DNA from: Clostridia bacterium
GTDB taxonomy: Bacteria > Bacillota > Clostridia > Christensenellales > CAG-314
Direction of reading: 5' to 3'
Length of the DNA stretch: 62,240 nucleotides
NCBI GenBank assembly: GCA_028698585.1
Contig: JAQVWG010000002.1
Location: 214,250 to 276,489, forward strand
Below are positions 54,155 to 62,113 of the stretch, piece after piece; within the stretch, counting starts at the first letter, position 1; each line of letters opens with the position of its first letter. Both the position numbers and the translations under genes were made by a program. Under the pieces are notes generated by a model, which was not told where the DNA came from, ran no database searches, and worked only from the letters and a program-made list of their open reading frames with translations.

Positions 54155-55863
54155 ATCAAGATATATTAGTAGACATAATCAATATAGGAGCTAACGGCGA
54201 GGGAGTGGCCAAGTATGACGGACGGACGGTATTCATTCCGTATACCTGTGTGGGGGAGAAGGTCAGCGCCAAAGTTACTCACGCCAATAAGAACGTGGCT
54301 TTTGCTACGCTTACGAAGTTAATTACGCCTAGTGATGACAGAGTATTACCAGAGTGTAAACTGTTCGGCAAATGCGGTGGCTGTCAACTTCAACACATCA
54401 ACTATAATCAACAGCTGATAATTAAGGCCAACAGTGTAGTCAACACTTTTAGAAAAGTAGGCAACATTGATATAGATATGCCCACAGTGGTACCCTCTCC
54501 ATGTCAGTACCACTATCGCAATAAACTGGTGCTCCCCATTGTACAAGGCGACAACGGGATAGAAATGGGGTTCTTTGCTCAGGGCACGCATAAGGTTATT
54601 CCGTTAAGTAGTTGTCCTCTGCACGGACAGTGGGCGACTGATGTAATAGATGTGGTCAGGCAGTTTGCTAATCAATATGGTATAAGTGGGTATGATGAAT
54701 GCAGTGGCAAAGGGGTACTAAGACACCTAGTTGTACGCAAGACTAATAACATCAGCGTTACACTAGTTATCAATTCCGACCAACTACCACACAGTCAACA
54801 GTTACTGGCTATGTTGACTGAGAGGGTAGGCGAGTGCAACTTGTACTTGTCAATCAACACTAAGCGCAACAACGTGGTGCTGGGCGAAAAGTGCATTATG
54901 GTAGGGGGGACGCCCAGTACTGTAGATATATTGGGTTATAATTTTAATGTGTCTCCTTATAGTTTTTTGCAAGTTAATGACGCTGTCAGGGACTATATGT
55001 ACAGTACTGTACGGCAGTTAAGTGAAGGTAGTGCAATTACCCTGATTGATGCTTACAGTGGTGTAGGGGCCACATCCTGCCTTCTAGCGAGTGGTTACTC
55101 ACATGTGTATGGTATTGAGATAGTCAAGCAGGCTACTATAGACGCTGATTGTCTGGCTAGTAAATATGGATTATCTCACAAGATAACCAATCTTAACGGC
55201 GACTGCAGAATGCTCTTGCCACAGTTACTTGAGCGACTAGTTGGTAGCGATGATGTCAGTAGGCCAACAGCACAACCTAATGCGACAATAATTGACTCCA
55301 TAGATAGTATGAACAGTTGCAACTCACAGGATAATGTCGCACAGTCTATTGATTGTATTGTTGCCCGCGGAAGTTCAGTAACGGGCAATACTACCTGCAT
55401 TAACAATGACGACCTTATTAAGCACAGTGCGTTAGATAGACCGAATACCATTGAGCATAGTGTCAACACTGATAGTAGCGGTTCGTCACATACTCAAGCC
55501 AATTCATGCATAGTGGTCAATACTCACGAGCAACTTGGTGACCAAGGTAGTACGGAAGACGGACAATGCCAATGTAACCTGTTGTCGGCAGACAGTAATA
55601 ACACTATCAGCAGTGGTAGGGCAGACCATATTACTGTGTTACTTGATCCACCACGCAAGGGCTGTGATAAAGAGATAATAGACAGTCTATGTCGCTATAA
55701 GCCCTCTCGCATAATTTATATTTCGTGCAATCCCTCTACACTAGCAAGGGACATAGCACCATTACTGAATGACTACACCATATCCACCCTGCAACTATTC
55801 GACCTCTTTCCCCAGACCAGCCACGTCGAGACGGTAGTATTGATGTCAAGGGCAAAAGATTGA
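54151..55863 (+). CDS. rlmD: 23S rRNA (uracil-5-)-methyltransferase RlmD/RlmCD type, with internal insertion
   Basis: A 570-residue enzyme of the TrmA/RumA family that uses SAM to make 5-methyluridine. The N-terminal TRAM domain (VDIINIGANGEGVAKYDGRT) is followed by the iron-sulphur ligands CKLFGKCGGC, YHYRNKL, the SAM site DAYSGVGATSCLL, the catalytic VLLDPPRKGC and ISCNPSTLARD with the nucleophile Cys, and SHVETVVLM at the end. Family members are about 450 residues. The excess is an Asn/Ser/Thr/Cys-rich insertion (about residues 365-490) between the SAM site and DPPRKG. The start overlaps the upstream gene by 4 bases. Confidence 0.9.
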   Translation: MNQDILVDIINIGANGEGVAKYDGRTVFIPYTCVGEKVSAKVTHANKNVAFATLTKLITPSDDRVLPECKLFGKCGGCQLQHINYNQQLIIKANSVVNTFRKVGNIDIDMPTVVPSPCQYHYRNKLVLPIVQGDNGIEMGFFAQGTHKVIPLSSCPLHGQWATDVIDVVRQFANQYGISGYDECSGKGVLRHLVVRKTNNISVTLVINSDQLPHSQQLLAMLTERVGECNLYLSINTKRNNVVLGEKCIMVGGTPSTVDILGYNFNVSPYSFLQVNDAVRDYMYSTVRQLSEGSAITLIDAYSGVGATSCLLASGYSHVYGIEIVKQATIDADCLASKYGLSHKITNLNGDCRMLLPQLLERLVGSDDVSRPTAQPNATIIDSIDSMNSCNSQDNVAQSIDCIVARGSSVTGNTTCINNDDLIKHSALDRPNTIEHSVNTDSSGSSHTQANSCIVVNTHEQLGDQGSTEDGQCQCNLLSADSNNTISSGRADHITVLLDPPRKGCDKEIIDSLCRYKPSRIIYISCNPSTLARDIAPLLNDYTISTLQLFDLFPQTSHVETVVLMSRAKD

Positions 55864-56160
55864 ATGTACAAAAAGCCCAGTAAATAAGCCATTTCTATGG
55901 CTTTGCGATTTTCAAAATGTACACTCAAAACGTGATTTTGCTTGTTCATGGGAATAAGTCTATCCGGTCGGATTCTGTTCGTGAGAGGACAGGATTGATA
56001 ACGGGCTTTCACGACAGGACAGAATAGATGTTTTGCGTTTTTGGGGCTTGGTGAGAGTACAGGATAGATGTTTTTTGAGTTTTGGCGTATGCGTGGGAAC
56101 AGGTCTATATTGGGCTTTATTTTATATTGAAGAGTAAAAACGAAAGGAGCGAATGGCTAA
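55864..56160. other. Gap with degenerate direct repeats (acaggatagatgtttt type)
   Basis: GAGAGGACAGGATTGAT, GACAGGACAGAATAGATGTTTT and GAGAGTACAGGATAGATGTTTT are three related phrases about 40 bases apart between 55980 and 56072. No gene is seen. Confidence 0.5.
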
Positions 56161-56583
56161 ATGGAGTTATGGATTGCATTAATAGGAACGTGCACAGCTG
56201 TTATTACTATAGCTTTGACCAATTACTATGCTAAAAGGAATCAACTCAAATTTGAAGAGCGAAAGTTAAAGGAACAATATTATACTACCTTTATTGAAGC
56301 GGTAAGCAATAGTGTAATTTCTAACCATGCCGAGCAGACACGAGATGCTTTAGCTGATGCACAAAACAAATTATTACTTGTTGGAAGTCCAGAAGTTGTA
56401 AAGGATTTAATGGTTTTTCATGATTATGTTAAGCCTTCTGCCACCAATTTTACAGTTGAGAAACATGATGAACTACTCACTGCATTGTTAAAATCGATGA
56501 GAAAAGACTTATTTAGTAATAAAGATTCAAACAAAAATTATCCAACGATTCACTTAACAGGTAAATCAAATTCTCGAAAATAG
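56161..56583 (+). CDS. Small membrane-anchored hypothetical protein
   Basis: 140 residues: one N-terminal membrane helix (IALIGTCTAVITIALTNYYA) followed by a charged helical cytoplasmic part (KRNQLKFEERKLKEQYYTTF). AAAGGAG is present but 12 bases from the ATG. Base composition is more AT-rich than the neighbours, which suggests foreign origin. No family recognised. It lies just left of an IS3 element. Confidence 0.6.
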   Translation: MELWIALIGTCTAVITIALTNYYAKRNQLKFEERKLKEQYYTTFIEAVSNSVISNHAEQTRDALADAQNKLLLVGSPEVVKDLMVFHDYVKPSATNFTVEKHDELLTALLKSMRKDLFSNKDSNKNYPTIHLTGKSNSRK

Positions 56584-56620
56584 AAAATACATATTTCATT
56601 GTTAAGGAGGGAATTTATAA

Positions 56621-56688
56621 TGAGTATAGCCGATGATTTTATAGCTGACGAGTATTCTCTACAAAGTGGAGTGATATCCTGTAAGTAG
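56621..56688 (+). pseudogene. Start of a gene cut off by the IS3 element
   Basis: AAGGAGG, nine bases, then ATG opens the frame MSIADDFIADEYSLQSGVIS, which ends in a stop formed at the IS left end. The ribosome site is strong, so a real gene probably continued here before the insertion. Confidence 0.5.
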
Positions 56689-56745
56689 AGTCGACAGACA
56701 CCCAAAAAACTGATAGAATAAAAGTCAGAAGAAAGGTGTCAGAAG

Positions 56746-57021
56746 ATGAATAAGTACAGCAAAGAATTTAAAGAAGAGGCCTTGAATTTGTCCGATGAAA
56801 TCGGCGTAAAGAAGGCGGCAAGTCAGCTTGGCTTGCAATATTACACCCTTGCCGAGTGGCGAAAGAACCGTAAAGCTGTCACAAAGCTGCCGGATCCGGC
56901 AACCAATGCCGAACAAAGAGCACGTATTCGTGAGCTTGAACGGGAAAACAACGAACTGCGCCAGGCAAACGAGATATTAAAAGATGCACTCGGTTTTTTC
57001 GCAAAAGACCGGAAGAAGTAA
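56746..57021 (+). CDS. IS3 transposase OrfA (HTH)
   Basis: 91 residues with a helix-turn-helix (YSKEFKEEALNLSDEIGVKK, then AASQLGLQYYTLAEWRK) and a leucine-zipper region (RIRELERENNELRQANEILK), as in IS3-family OrfA. It ends GFFAKDRKK. T6 and A4 runs near the end are plausible slippage sites into the -1 frame of orfB. Confidence 0.93.
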   Translation: MNKYSKEFKEEALNLSDEIGVKKAASQLGLQYYTLAEWRKNRKAVTKLPDPATNAEQRARIRELERENNELRQANEILKDALGFFAKDRKK

Positions 57022-57023
57022 AA

Positions 57024-57917
57024 ACGAGTGAGCGGCATCTGTTCATTGCTGCGTTCCGAAACCGTTACCCGGTAAGCCTGATGTGCCGTGTTCTGAAAGT
57101 CAGTGAATCCGGTTATTACAGATGGCTGCGCAACCGTGAAAAGCAGAATGGACGGAGTCTTCTCCTGGTCAAAATCAAAGAAATTCTCTCAGAGCATCCG
57201 GATAACGACAACTACGGTGTCAGAAGAATGCAAACGGCATTAAAGCAAAATGGAATAGATATCAGTCTGAGGACTGTTTACCATACAATGCAGGAAAGCA
57301 GCCTCATTCATCATCAAAGACGACCGCACGGCATTACGAAAGCGACAACCGAAATACAGGAGCAAGAGAACCTGATCAGGCGTGATTTCAGTGCCGATAC
57401 GCCGTATATAAAGCTTCTGACGGACATTACCGAAGTACCGTGTTCAGATGGTAAATTGTATGTATCTCCGATTATGGACTGCTTTTCAGGAGAAATATTG
57501 ACTCTTGAAATGCGCGACAATATGAAGAAAGAGCTTTGCATCGACACGGTGAAAAGTCTTTGTCGACGGCATAAATTGTCAGATGGAGTCATTCTCCACA
57601 GCGACAGAGGAAGCCAATATACAAGTGAGGCATTCCGGAACGAGCTGTTGAAAAACGGCATCACGCAGAGCCTCAGCGGTACCGGGCATTGCTTCGACAA
57701 TGCCAGAATGGAAAGTTTTTTTGCTACCTTGAAAAAGGAAAAGCTATACCGGATGCCTACATACCATATGACACGGGAGCAAGTCAAGACAATCATTTTC
57801 CGATATGTATTTGTCTATTACAACAATGTCAGAGTATATACGAGGAATCCGCTCGGATTGCCGCCGGCTAAATACCGGGAATGGATCACACAGACGGCTG
57901 GCCATCCGGCGGCATGA
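57024..57917 (+). CDS. IS3 transposase OrfB (DDE integrase), -1 frame to OrfA
   Basis: The frame is open from just past the orfA stop (VKTSERHLFIAAFRNRYP), and the first ATG is at 57081. The catalytic core has TDITEV, LHSDRGSQYTSEAF and GHCFDNARMESFFATLKKE, giving Asp, Asp and Glu of the DDE triad. It is expected to be made as an OrfAB fusion by -1 frameshifting. It appears intact, so the element could still be active. Confidence 0.92.
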   Translation, partial: TSERHLFIAAFRNRYPVSLMCRVLKVSESGYYRWLRNREKQNGRSLLLVKIKEILSEHPDNDNYGVRRMQTALKQNGIDISLRTVYHTMQESSLIHHQRRPHGITKATTEIQEQENLIRRDFSADTPYIKLLTDITEVPCSDGKLYVSPIMDCFSGEILTLEMRDNMKKELCIDTVKSLCRRHKLSDGVILHSDRGSQYTSEAFRNELLKNGITQSLSGTGHCFDNARMESFFATLKKEKLYRMPTYHMTREQVKTIIFRYVFVYYNNVRVYTRNPLGLPPAKYREWITQTAGHPAA

Positions 57918-57940
57918 CTACCGTGTGGTATACACCGCGC

Positions 57941-57991
57941 GAACCCGTTTTTCCTTCGTTCCGCTACGCTCCACTTCATAAAAACGGGTTC
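57941..57991. other. Hairpin inside the IS right part
   Basis: GAACCCGTTTTT and AAAAACGGGTTC form a perfect 12-bp stem 24 bases after the OrfB stop. The stem itself ends in T/A runs, so it may terminate transcription in both directions. Confidence 0.6.
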
Positions 57992-58065
57992 AGCCTGCGA
58001 GCATTTCTGCAATATCAGATTTTGGGTCTACTTTCGACTGCACATTTCTTGACATTTCCATTATA

Positions 58066-59405
58066 CTAATCCAGTATTGAGTTGAGGTTGCTTAATCCAC
58101 GTGATGTTGTTACAACAAGTACCCTGTCACCTTGTTGTAGATAATCATCGCCTGAGGGGATTATTGTAACCTTATTGCGTATAATTGCCGCGAGTAATAG
58201 GTTGGGGATAGTTTTGATATTTTTGAGTGGGATATTAAGTGCGCCAAAATCGTTTTCGACAGTAAACTCGACTGCCTCGGCCTTATCACCAATGATACTA
58301 GATAACTTATTGATGCCTGAGCGACCGTGTTTATCCCTTACATAGCGCACTATCTGGTCTGCGGTGTATCGTTTAGTCGATACCACACTGTCTACCTCTG
58401 TATTCTGTAACATTTTGTAGTAGTCTGCTTTATCAACGTTAGCGACTACTCGCTTGACATTAAGGCTGTGTGCGTACATGGCTAAAATAATGTTCTGTTC
58501 ATCCAACCCGCACTGGCACACAACAGCGTCCATACTATCTATATCTTCCTCCAATAACAACTCTTGATTGGTACCATCGCCCAGAATAATGTTGGGCTTA
58601 TGCAACAATTGACTTAATCGCCTGCATTTATCTGGATTTATCTCAATAATCTTGACATCTACTGACGATTTCTCGAGCTCTTGCGCTAGGTAGTATGCCA
58701 CCCTGTTGCCACCTATTATCATTAATCTCCTGCACCATCTATCCTCTGTAAGTTTGGCTAGTAGTGGCGACATATCATTTTTTGATGCAGTTAGATATAT
58801 TCTATCTCCCTGTATAAGCGTTAAATTACCGTCCGGTATAATTGTCTGTTCCTTGCGAAGCACTATGCACACCAAGAACTTCTGTATAAATTGAGCCTGT
58901 AAGTCCTTGAGCATTATGCCATCCAGTCCGGACTCTGGCGACACCTTGATTTCTGCCAACTCGACTTGGCCGTCAGCAAATGGTTCGATAGATATTACTG
59001 CGCTATGGCGAAGTAATCTGGCTATGCCCAGAGCAGTCTCATACTCTGGATTCACGAGCATACTGAGTCCTAGTTCTTTGCCTTGGAATAGAGTAAAGTA
59101 TTCGGGGGTACGCACCCTTGCTATGCTGTCTTTGGCTCCGAGCTTTTTGGCTACCATACAGCACAGTATGTTAAGCTCGTCCATGGGAGTATAGGCTATC
59201 AGTAGATCTGCACTGTCAACTCCTGCCTCTGTCAATACCTCATGTGCTGCACCGTTGCCGAGAATACACATTACGTCATACTTGTTCAACATATACTCTA
59301 ATTGTTTAGGGTCATTATCTACTACTATCAGGTCGTGACCTTCGCCAACTAGTTGAACAACTAATTCTCTGCCACGTTACCTGCGCCTACAATAATAATT
59401 CTCAT
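58066..59405 (-). pseudogene. trkA: Trk potassium transport regulator TrkA, frameshifted
   Basis: Two RCK units: an N-terminal NAD-binding and TrkA-C part and a second pair (MIIGGNRVAYYLAQELEKSS, VVCQCGLDEQNIILAMYAH). The true start is at 59405 (MRIIIVGAGNV). Near 59372 one base is missing, so the frame would end after 14 codons, while the shifted frame gives RELVVQLVGEGHDLIVVDND and continues. The remaining open frame from 59292 lacks the first Rossmann strand GxGxxG. trkH/trkG is not in the window. It is probably inactive unless the deletion is a sequencing error. The IS lies 21 bases beyond its 3' end. Confidence 0.85.
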
Positions 59406-59828
59406 GTTTTTACCTTATTTAGTCATCTTATCATCTTTGGCACCGATAGGCAACTTCTTTGTCATAAATTGTGTGCGTACATAATTCTGACAGATAATTG
59501 TATTACGATAGATTATAATTCATTTATCAATTATTCCTTTGCATATCGATAATAGACTCAATGTAAATACCCCTTGTCAGTCATTGATTAATTGAGCACA
59601 CAGTGTCTACGGATATACACATATTATTAGCATGTATAAAAAAATGTTGAATATTGGTTCCAGAATTAACCATGCAATTATTCATAGCTGGCACTAGATT
59701 ATATCTTGTCATTGACTGACCGATGGAAGATACCGTTACACTGCATGACTAAATACACGTAACATGACTATATACGCATAATTTGTATATATTATAAATA
59801 GTTGCTCGGAGATAGCATGAACAGCATT
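59406..59828. other. Intergenic stretch upstream of trkA
   Basis: About 420 bases with no gene. Near its right edge, GGAG followed by a nine-codon frame (MNSIIDNNY) ends inside the first 92-bp repeat. I give this little weight. Confidence 0.45.
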
Positions 59829-60012
59829 ATTGATAATAATTATTAAGAGGATGAATGATTATAGACTATAAGTTAGGCATAATCAGTCATGAGTAATGTT
59901 GTACGCTAAAAAAACCCTTTATTGATAATAATTATTAAGAGGATGAATGATTATAGACTATAAGTTAGGCATAATCAGTCATGAGTAATGTTGTACGCTA
60001 AAAAAACCCTTT
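59829..60012. repeat. Perfect 92-bp tandem duplication carrying Fur-box-like sites
   Basis: 59829-59920 and 59921-60012 are identical. Each copy starts with TGATAATAATTATTA (59831-59845, 59923-59937), a 7-1-7 palindrome with one mismatch that equals the Fur-gene site except for the central base. The unit ends in CTAAAAAAACCCTTT, 45 bases past the AraC stop. Confidence 0.93.
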
Positions 60013-60057
60013 CGCACAGTTGTGCCATATTAGTGATTATGTCATACAACATTCCCT

Positions 60058-60813
60058 TTAACTGTCGGTGTTAAGATTCTTATTGGCATATTCGCTGGGG
60101 GAGAGTCCTAATCTCCTCTTGAACATGCGAGAAAAATACAGTGGGTCATCATAGCCACACATCTCGGCAATCTCACTGACGTTATGACCATTAATACCCT
60201 TTGCGCGCAGTAGATTGCACGCTGATTTCATACGTGTATCTATGAGAAACTCTAGTGGAGTAACACCTATCTCCTGCTTGAACATCTTGCGCAAGTAGTC
60301 ATAACTAATGGGTAATCTGTTAAGCGTGTCGTCTAGTCTAAAGGAGCAATCTGCGAAGTTCATGATAATCTCCTTCTTTATGACGTCCACCTCTGGCGTA
60401 TATGGAGTAAAGTTATGTAAATTGACAATGTACGCCACGAGCAGATCGCCAAGTGCCGATAAGAGAATATTCTTATGTATAAGGTCGCTGTTAGCGTAGA
60501 GGTACATTTCGTTACACACGTTGAGTATTCTGCGGTCATCGTCATCGTGTACTAGGATACTGTTATTAAATGGGAATGATATGCTGTCAATGGCAAAGAA
60601 TATGTTGGCGAATCCGCTATCGCTAGTATTATAATGTCTGCAGAACGGTGGTATAACAACTATGTCGTTCTTATTATATCTTATCTCCTCGCCGTCTTCG
60701 AATACGAAACGTCCGTTACCACTTGTGCAGTATACGAACTCCCATGTATTGTGTTGGTGCATAAGGACGGTGTACGCACGGCAGTGTTTACCTGCAAGTA
60801 ATATCTCGCTCAT
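60058..60813 (-). CDS. AraC-family transcriptional regulator
   Basis: A regulator of 251 residues with an N-terminal cupin sensing domain (HQHNTWEFVYCTSGNGRFVF, VVIPPFCRHYNTSDS) and a C-terminal double helix-turn-helix (LPISYDYLRKMFKQEIGVTP, VSEIAEMCGYDDPLYFSRMF, then KRRLGLSPSEYA). This layout is typical of clostridial regulators of sugar utilisation. I place the start at ATG 60813 (MSEILLAG), with a G-rich site upstream; the longer frame from 60885 adds 24 atypical residues. The target genes are not in view. A 96-bp repeat array lies upstream and a 92-bp duplication downstream. Confidence 0.88.
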   Translation of the reverse strand: MSEILLAGKHCRAYTVLMHQHNTWEFVYCTSGNGRFVFEDGEEIRYNKNDIVVIPPFCRHYNTSDSGFANIFFAIDSISFPFNNSILVHDDDDRRILNVCNEMYLYANSDLIHKNILLSALGDLLVAYIVNLHNFTPYTPEVDVIKKEIIMNFADCSFRLDDTLNRLPISYDYLRKMFKQEIGVTPLEFLIDTRMKSACNLLRAKGINGHNVSEIAEMCGYDDPLYFSRMFKRRLGLSPSEYANKNLNTDS

Positions 60814-60904
60814 GTTATCGCCCCCGATAGTATTATTATTGCAGTGTACCATAACTAATATGTTTTGTCCATAATCACACTGCATATTCTGTCATAACAG
60901 CGCA

Positions 60905-61420
60905 CTCATTGGCACATTAATACTATGGAAGGTAATGAGTAATAGATTAATTGGATAGGCTCGTATTAATGCGCAACTTACGGACATTCTATAAACTATT
61001 CCTCGTTGTTACATTAATACTATGGCAAAAAATAAGGATTTTTTGGATAGGCATGGGCAAATCTGCTAACTTACTCATATTTGTCATAACAGCGCCCTCG
61101 TTAGTACATTGATACTATGGCAGGTAATATGTATGTATATTAATCGGATAGGCTCGTATTAATGCGCAACTTACTAACGTTAAGTAATTGTTCCTCGTTG
61201 TTACATTAATACTATGGCGAAAAAACATGGATTTTTTGGATAGGCATGGGCAAATCTGCTAACTTACTCATATTTGTCATAACAGCGCCCTCGTTAGTAC
61301 ATTAATACTATGGCAGGTAATATGTATGTATATTAATCGGATAGGCTCGTATTAATGCGCAACTTACGGACATTCAGTAATAATGCCCTCATTATAATGG
61401 TAATGCTATGACAGGTAATA
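60905..61420. repeat. Higher-order tandem array, ~96-bp period, alternating A and B units
   Basis: ACATTAATACTATGG (or close variants) starts at 60914, 61011, 61106, 61203, 61299 and, degenerate, near 61394, a period of 95-97 bp. Odd units (A) continue gcaggtaatatgtatg...ggataggctcgtattaatgcg; even units (B) continue aaaaa...ttttttggataggcatggg. A+B forms a 192-bp higher-order repeat, nearly identical from 61011 to 61377. Within A, CATTAATAC and GTATTAATG are perfect inverted arms. Confidence 0.9.
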
Positions 61421-61498
61421 TGTATATAGGATAGTCGGTAGGTATAGATTACTGTGCTAACTCATGCAATATTAATATGATTATTTGCTCAAAAACTG

Positions 61499-61553
61499 TT
61501 GACATGGACAATGTAATATAGTATATTATTAATAATGATAATCATTATTAATA
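61499..61553 (+). promoter_or_regulatory. Promoter and Fur-type box of the Fur-family gene
   Basis: TTGACA (61499-61504), 17 bp, TATATT (61522-61527). A perfect 27-bp palindrome centred at 61540 (61527-61553), with core AATAATGATAATCATTATT, starts at the -10 and covers the start of transcription. This is typical of autoregulated Fur/PerR/Zur genes. Confidence 0.9.
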
Positions 61554-61573
61554 TTATCAACGAGAGGTAATCA

Positions 61574-61960
61574 GTGATTAAGTCTTCACACCAACGCGAT
61601 ATCATACTCCATGTCATCACTGACAGTTGTGATCACCCCAATGCAGAGATGGTACTTGAACGAGCCAAGGACATACTCCCCTCAATCAATCTAGCGACAG
61701 TCTATCGCAATCTTGATTTGTTATCAAAAAAAAGGGATATCCTGCGCATAAGCATGGGCAACGGTGACAGATTCGATCACACTGTTATTCCTCACGCACA
61801 TTTTCATTGCCTTACCTGTAACCGAGTGTTCGATATAGACTCGGTTAACATTGATAATTTGATTGAGGACACGCAAGTGCACCATAACTGTGTAGTCGAT
61901 GGGGTAGATATAGTGCTTAATGGCTACTGCTCTGCCTGTACTGCCAAGAAGAACAACTAG
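61574..61960 (+). CDS. Fur-family metalloregulator (Fur/PerR-like)
   Basis: 128 residues starting at GTG 61574 with GAGAGG upstream. The winged helix has HPNAEMVLERAKDILPSINLATVYRNLDLLSKK. The metal region is HAHFHCLTCNRVFDID, with CxxC, and a second CxxC (GYCSACTAKKNN) closes the structural zinc site. The protein binds a palindrome like the one in its own promoter and represses it when metal-loaded. HAHFHC resembles PerR/Fur; iron, peroxide or zinc sensing cannot be separated by eye. The last 26 codons are found again at 62114. Confidence 0.92.
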   Translation: MIKSSHQRDIILHVITDSCDHPNAEMVLERAKDILPSINLATVYRNLDLLSKKRDILRISMGNGDRFDHTVIPHAHFHCLTCNRVFDIDSVNIDNLIEDTQVHHNCVVDGVDIVLNGYCSACTAKKNN

Positions 61961-62010
61961 CGAGCACACACACAGCCTATGAACGGAGAATTACACGTGA
62001 TAATGTGGAT
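61884..62010 (+). repeat. Exact 127-bp repeat, copy 1 (3' end of the Fur-family gene and downstream)
   Basis: Identical over all 127 bases to 62114-62240; the preceding base differs (c against g). Confidence 0.98.
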
Positions 62011-62113
62011 AACTGACCTTAATTAGAGATAATATCGATAACGGATAGAAGATACTATATGGCTAATAGATATGAATTTACGTACGTGATATTACCACTC
62101 TTAACAACAGATG

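Larger units (their letters stand above)
56680..58044 (+). mobile_element. IS3-family insertion sequence (~1.37 kb)
   Basis: Imperfect terminal inverted repeats, TGTAAGTAGAGTCGACAGAC at the left and TGTGCAGTCGAAAGTAGACC read inward from the right end, each continue with CCCAAAA. Between them are orfA and orfB in the IS3 arrangement. Composition is more GC-rich than either flank. No matching 3-4 bp target duplication is visible beside the proposed ends. Confidence 0.85.

Noticed and set aside
60905-61420. CRISPR array
   Set aside because: Repeat and spacer logic fails: nearly the whole 96-bp unit is repeated, with no unique 30-40 bp spacers and no cas genes.
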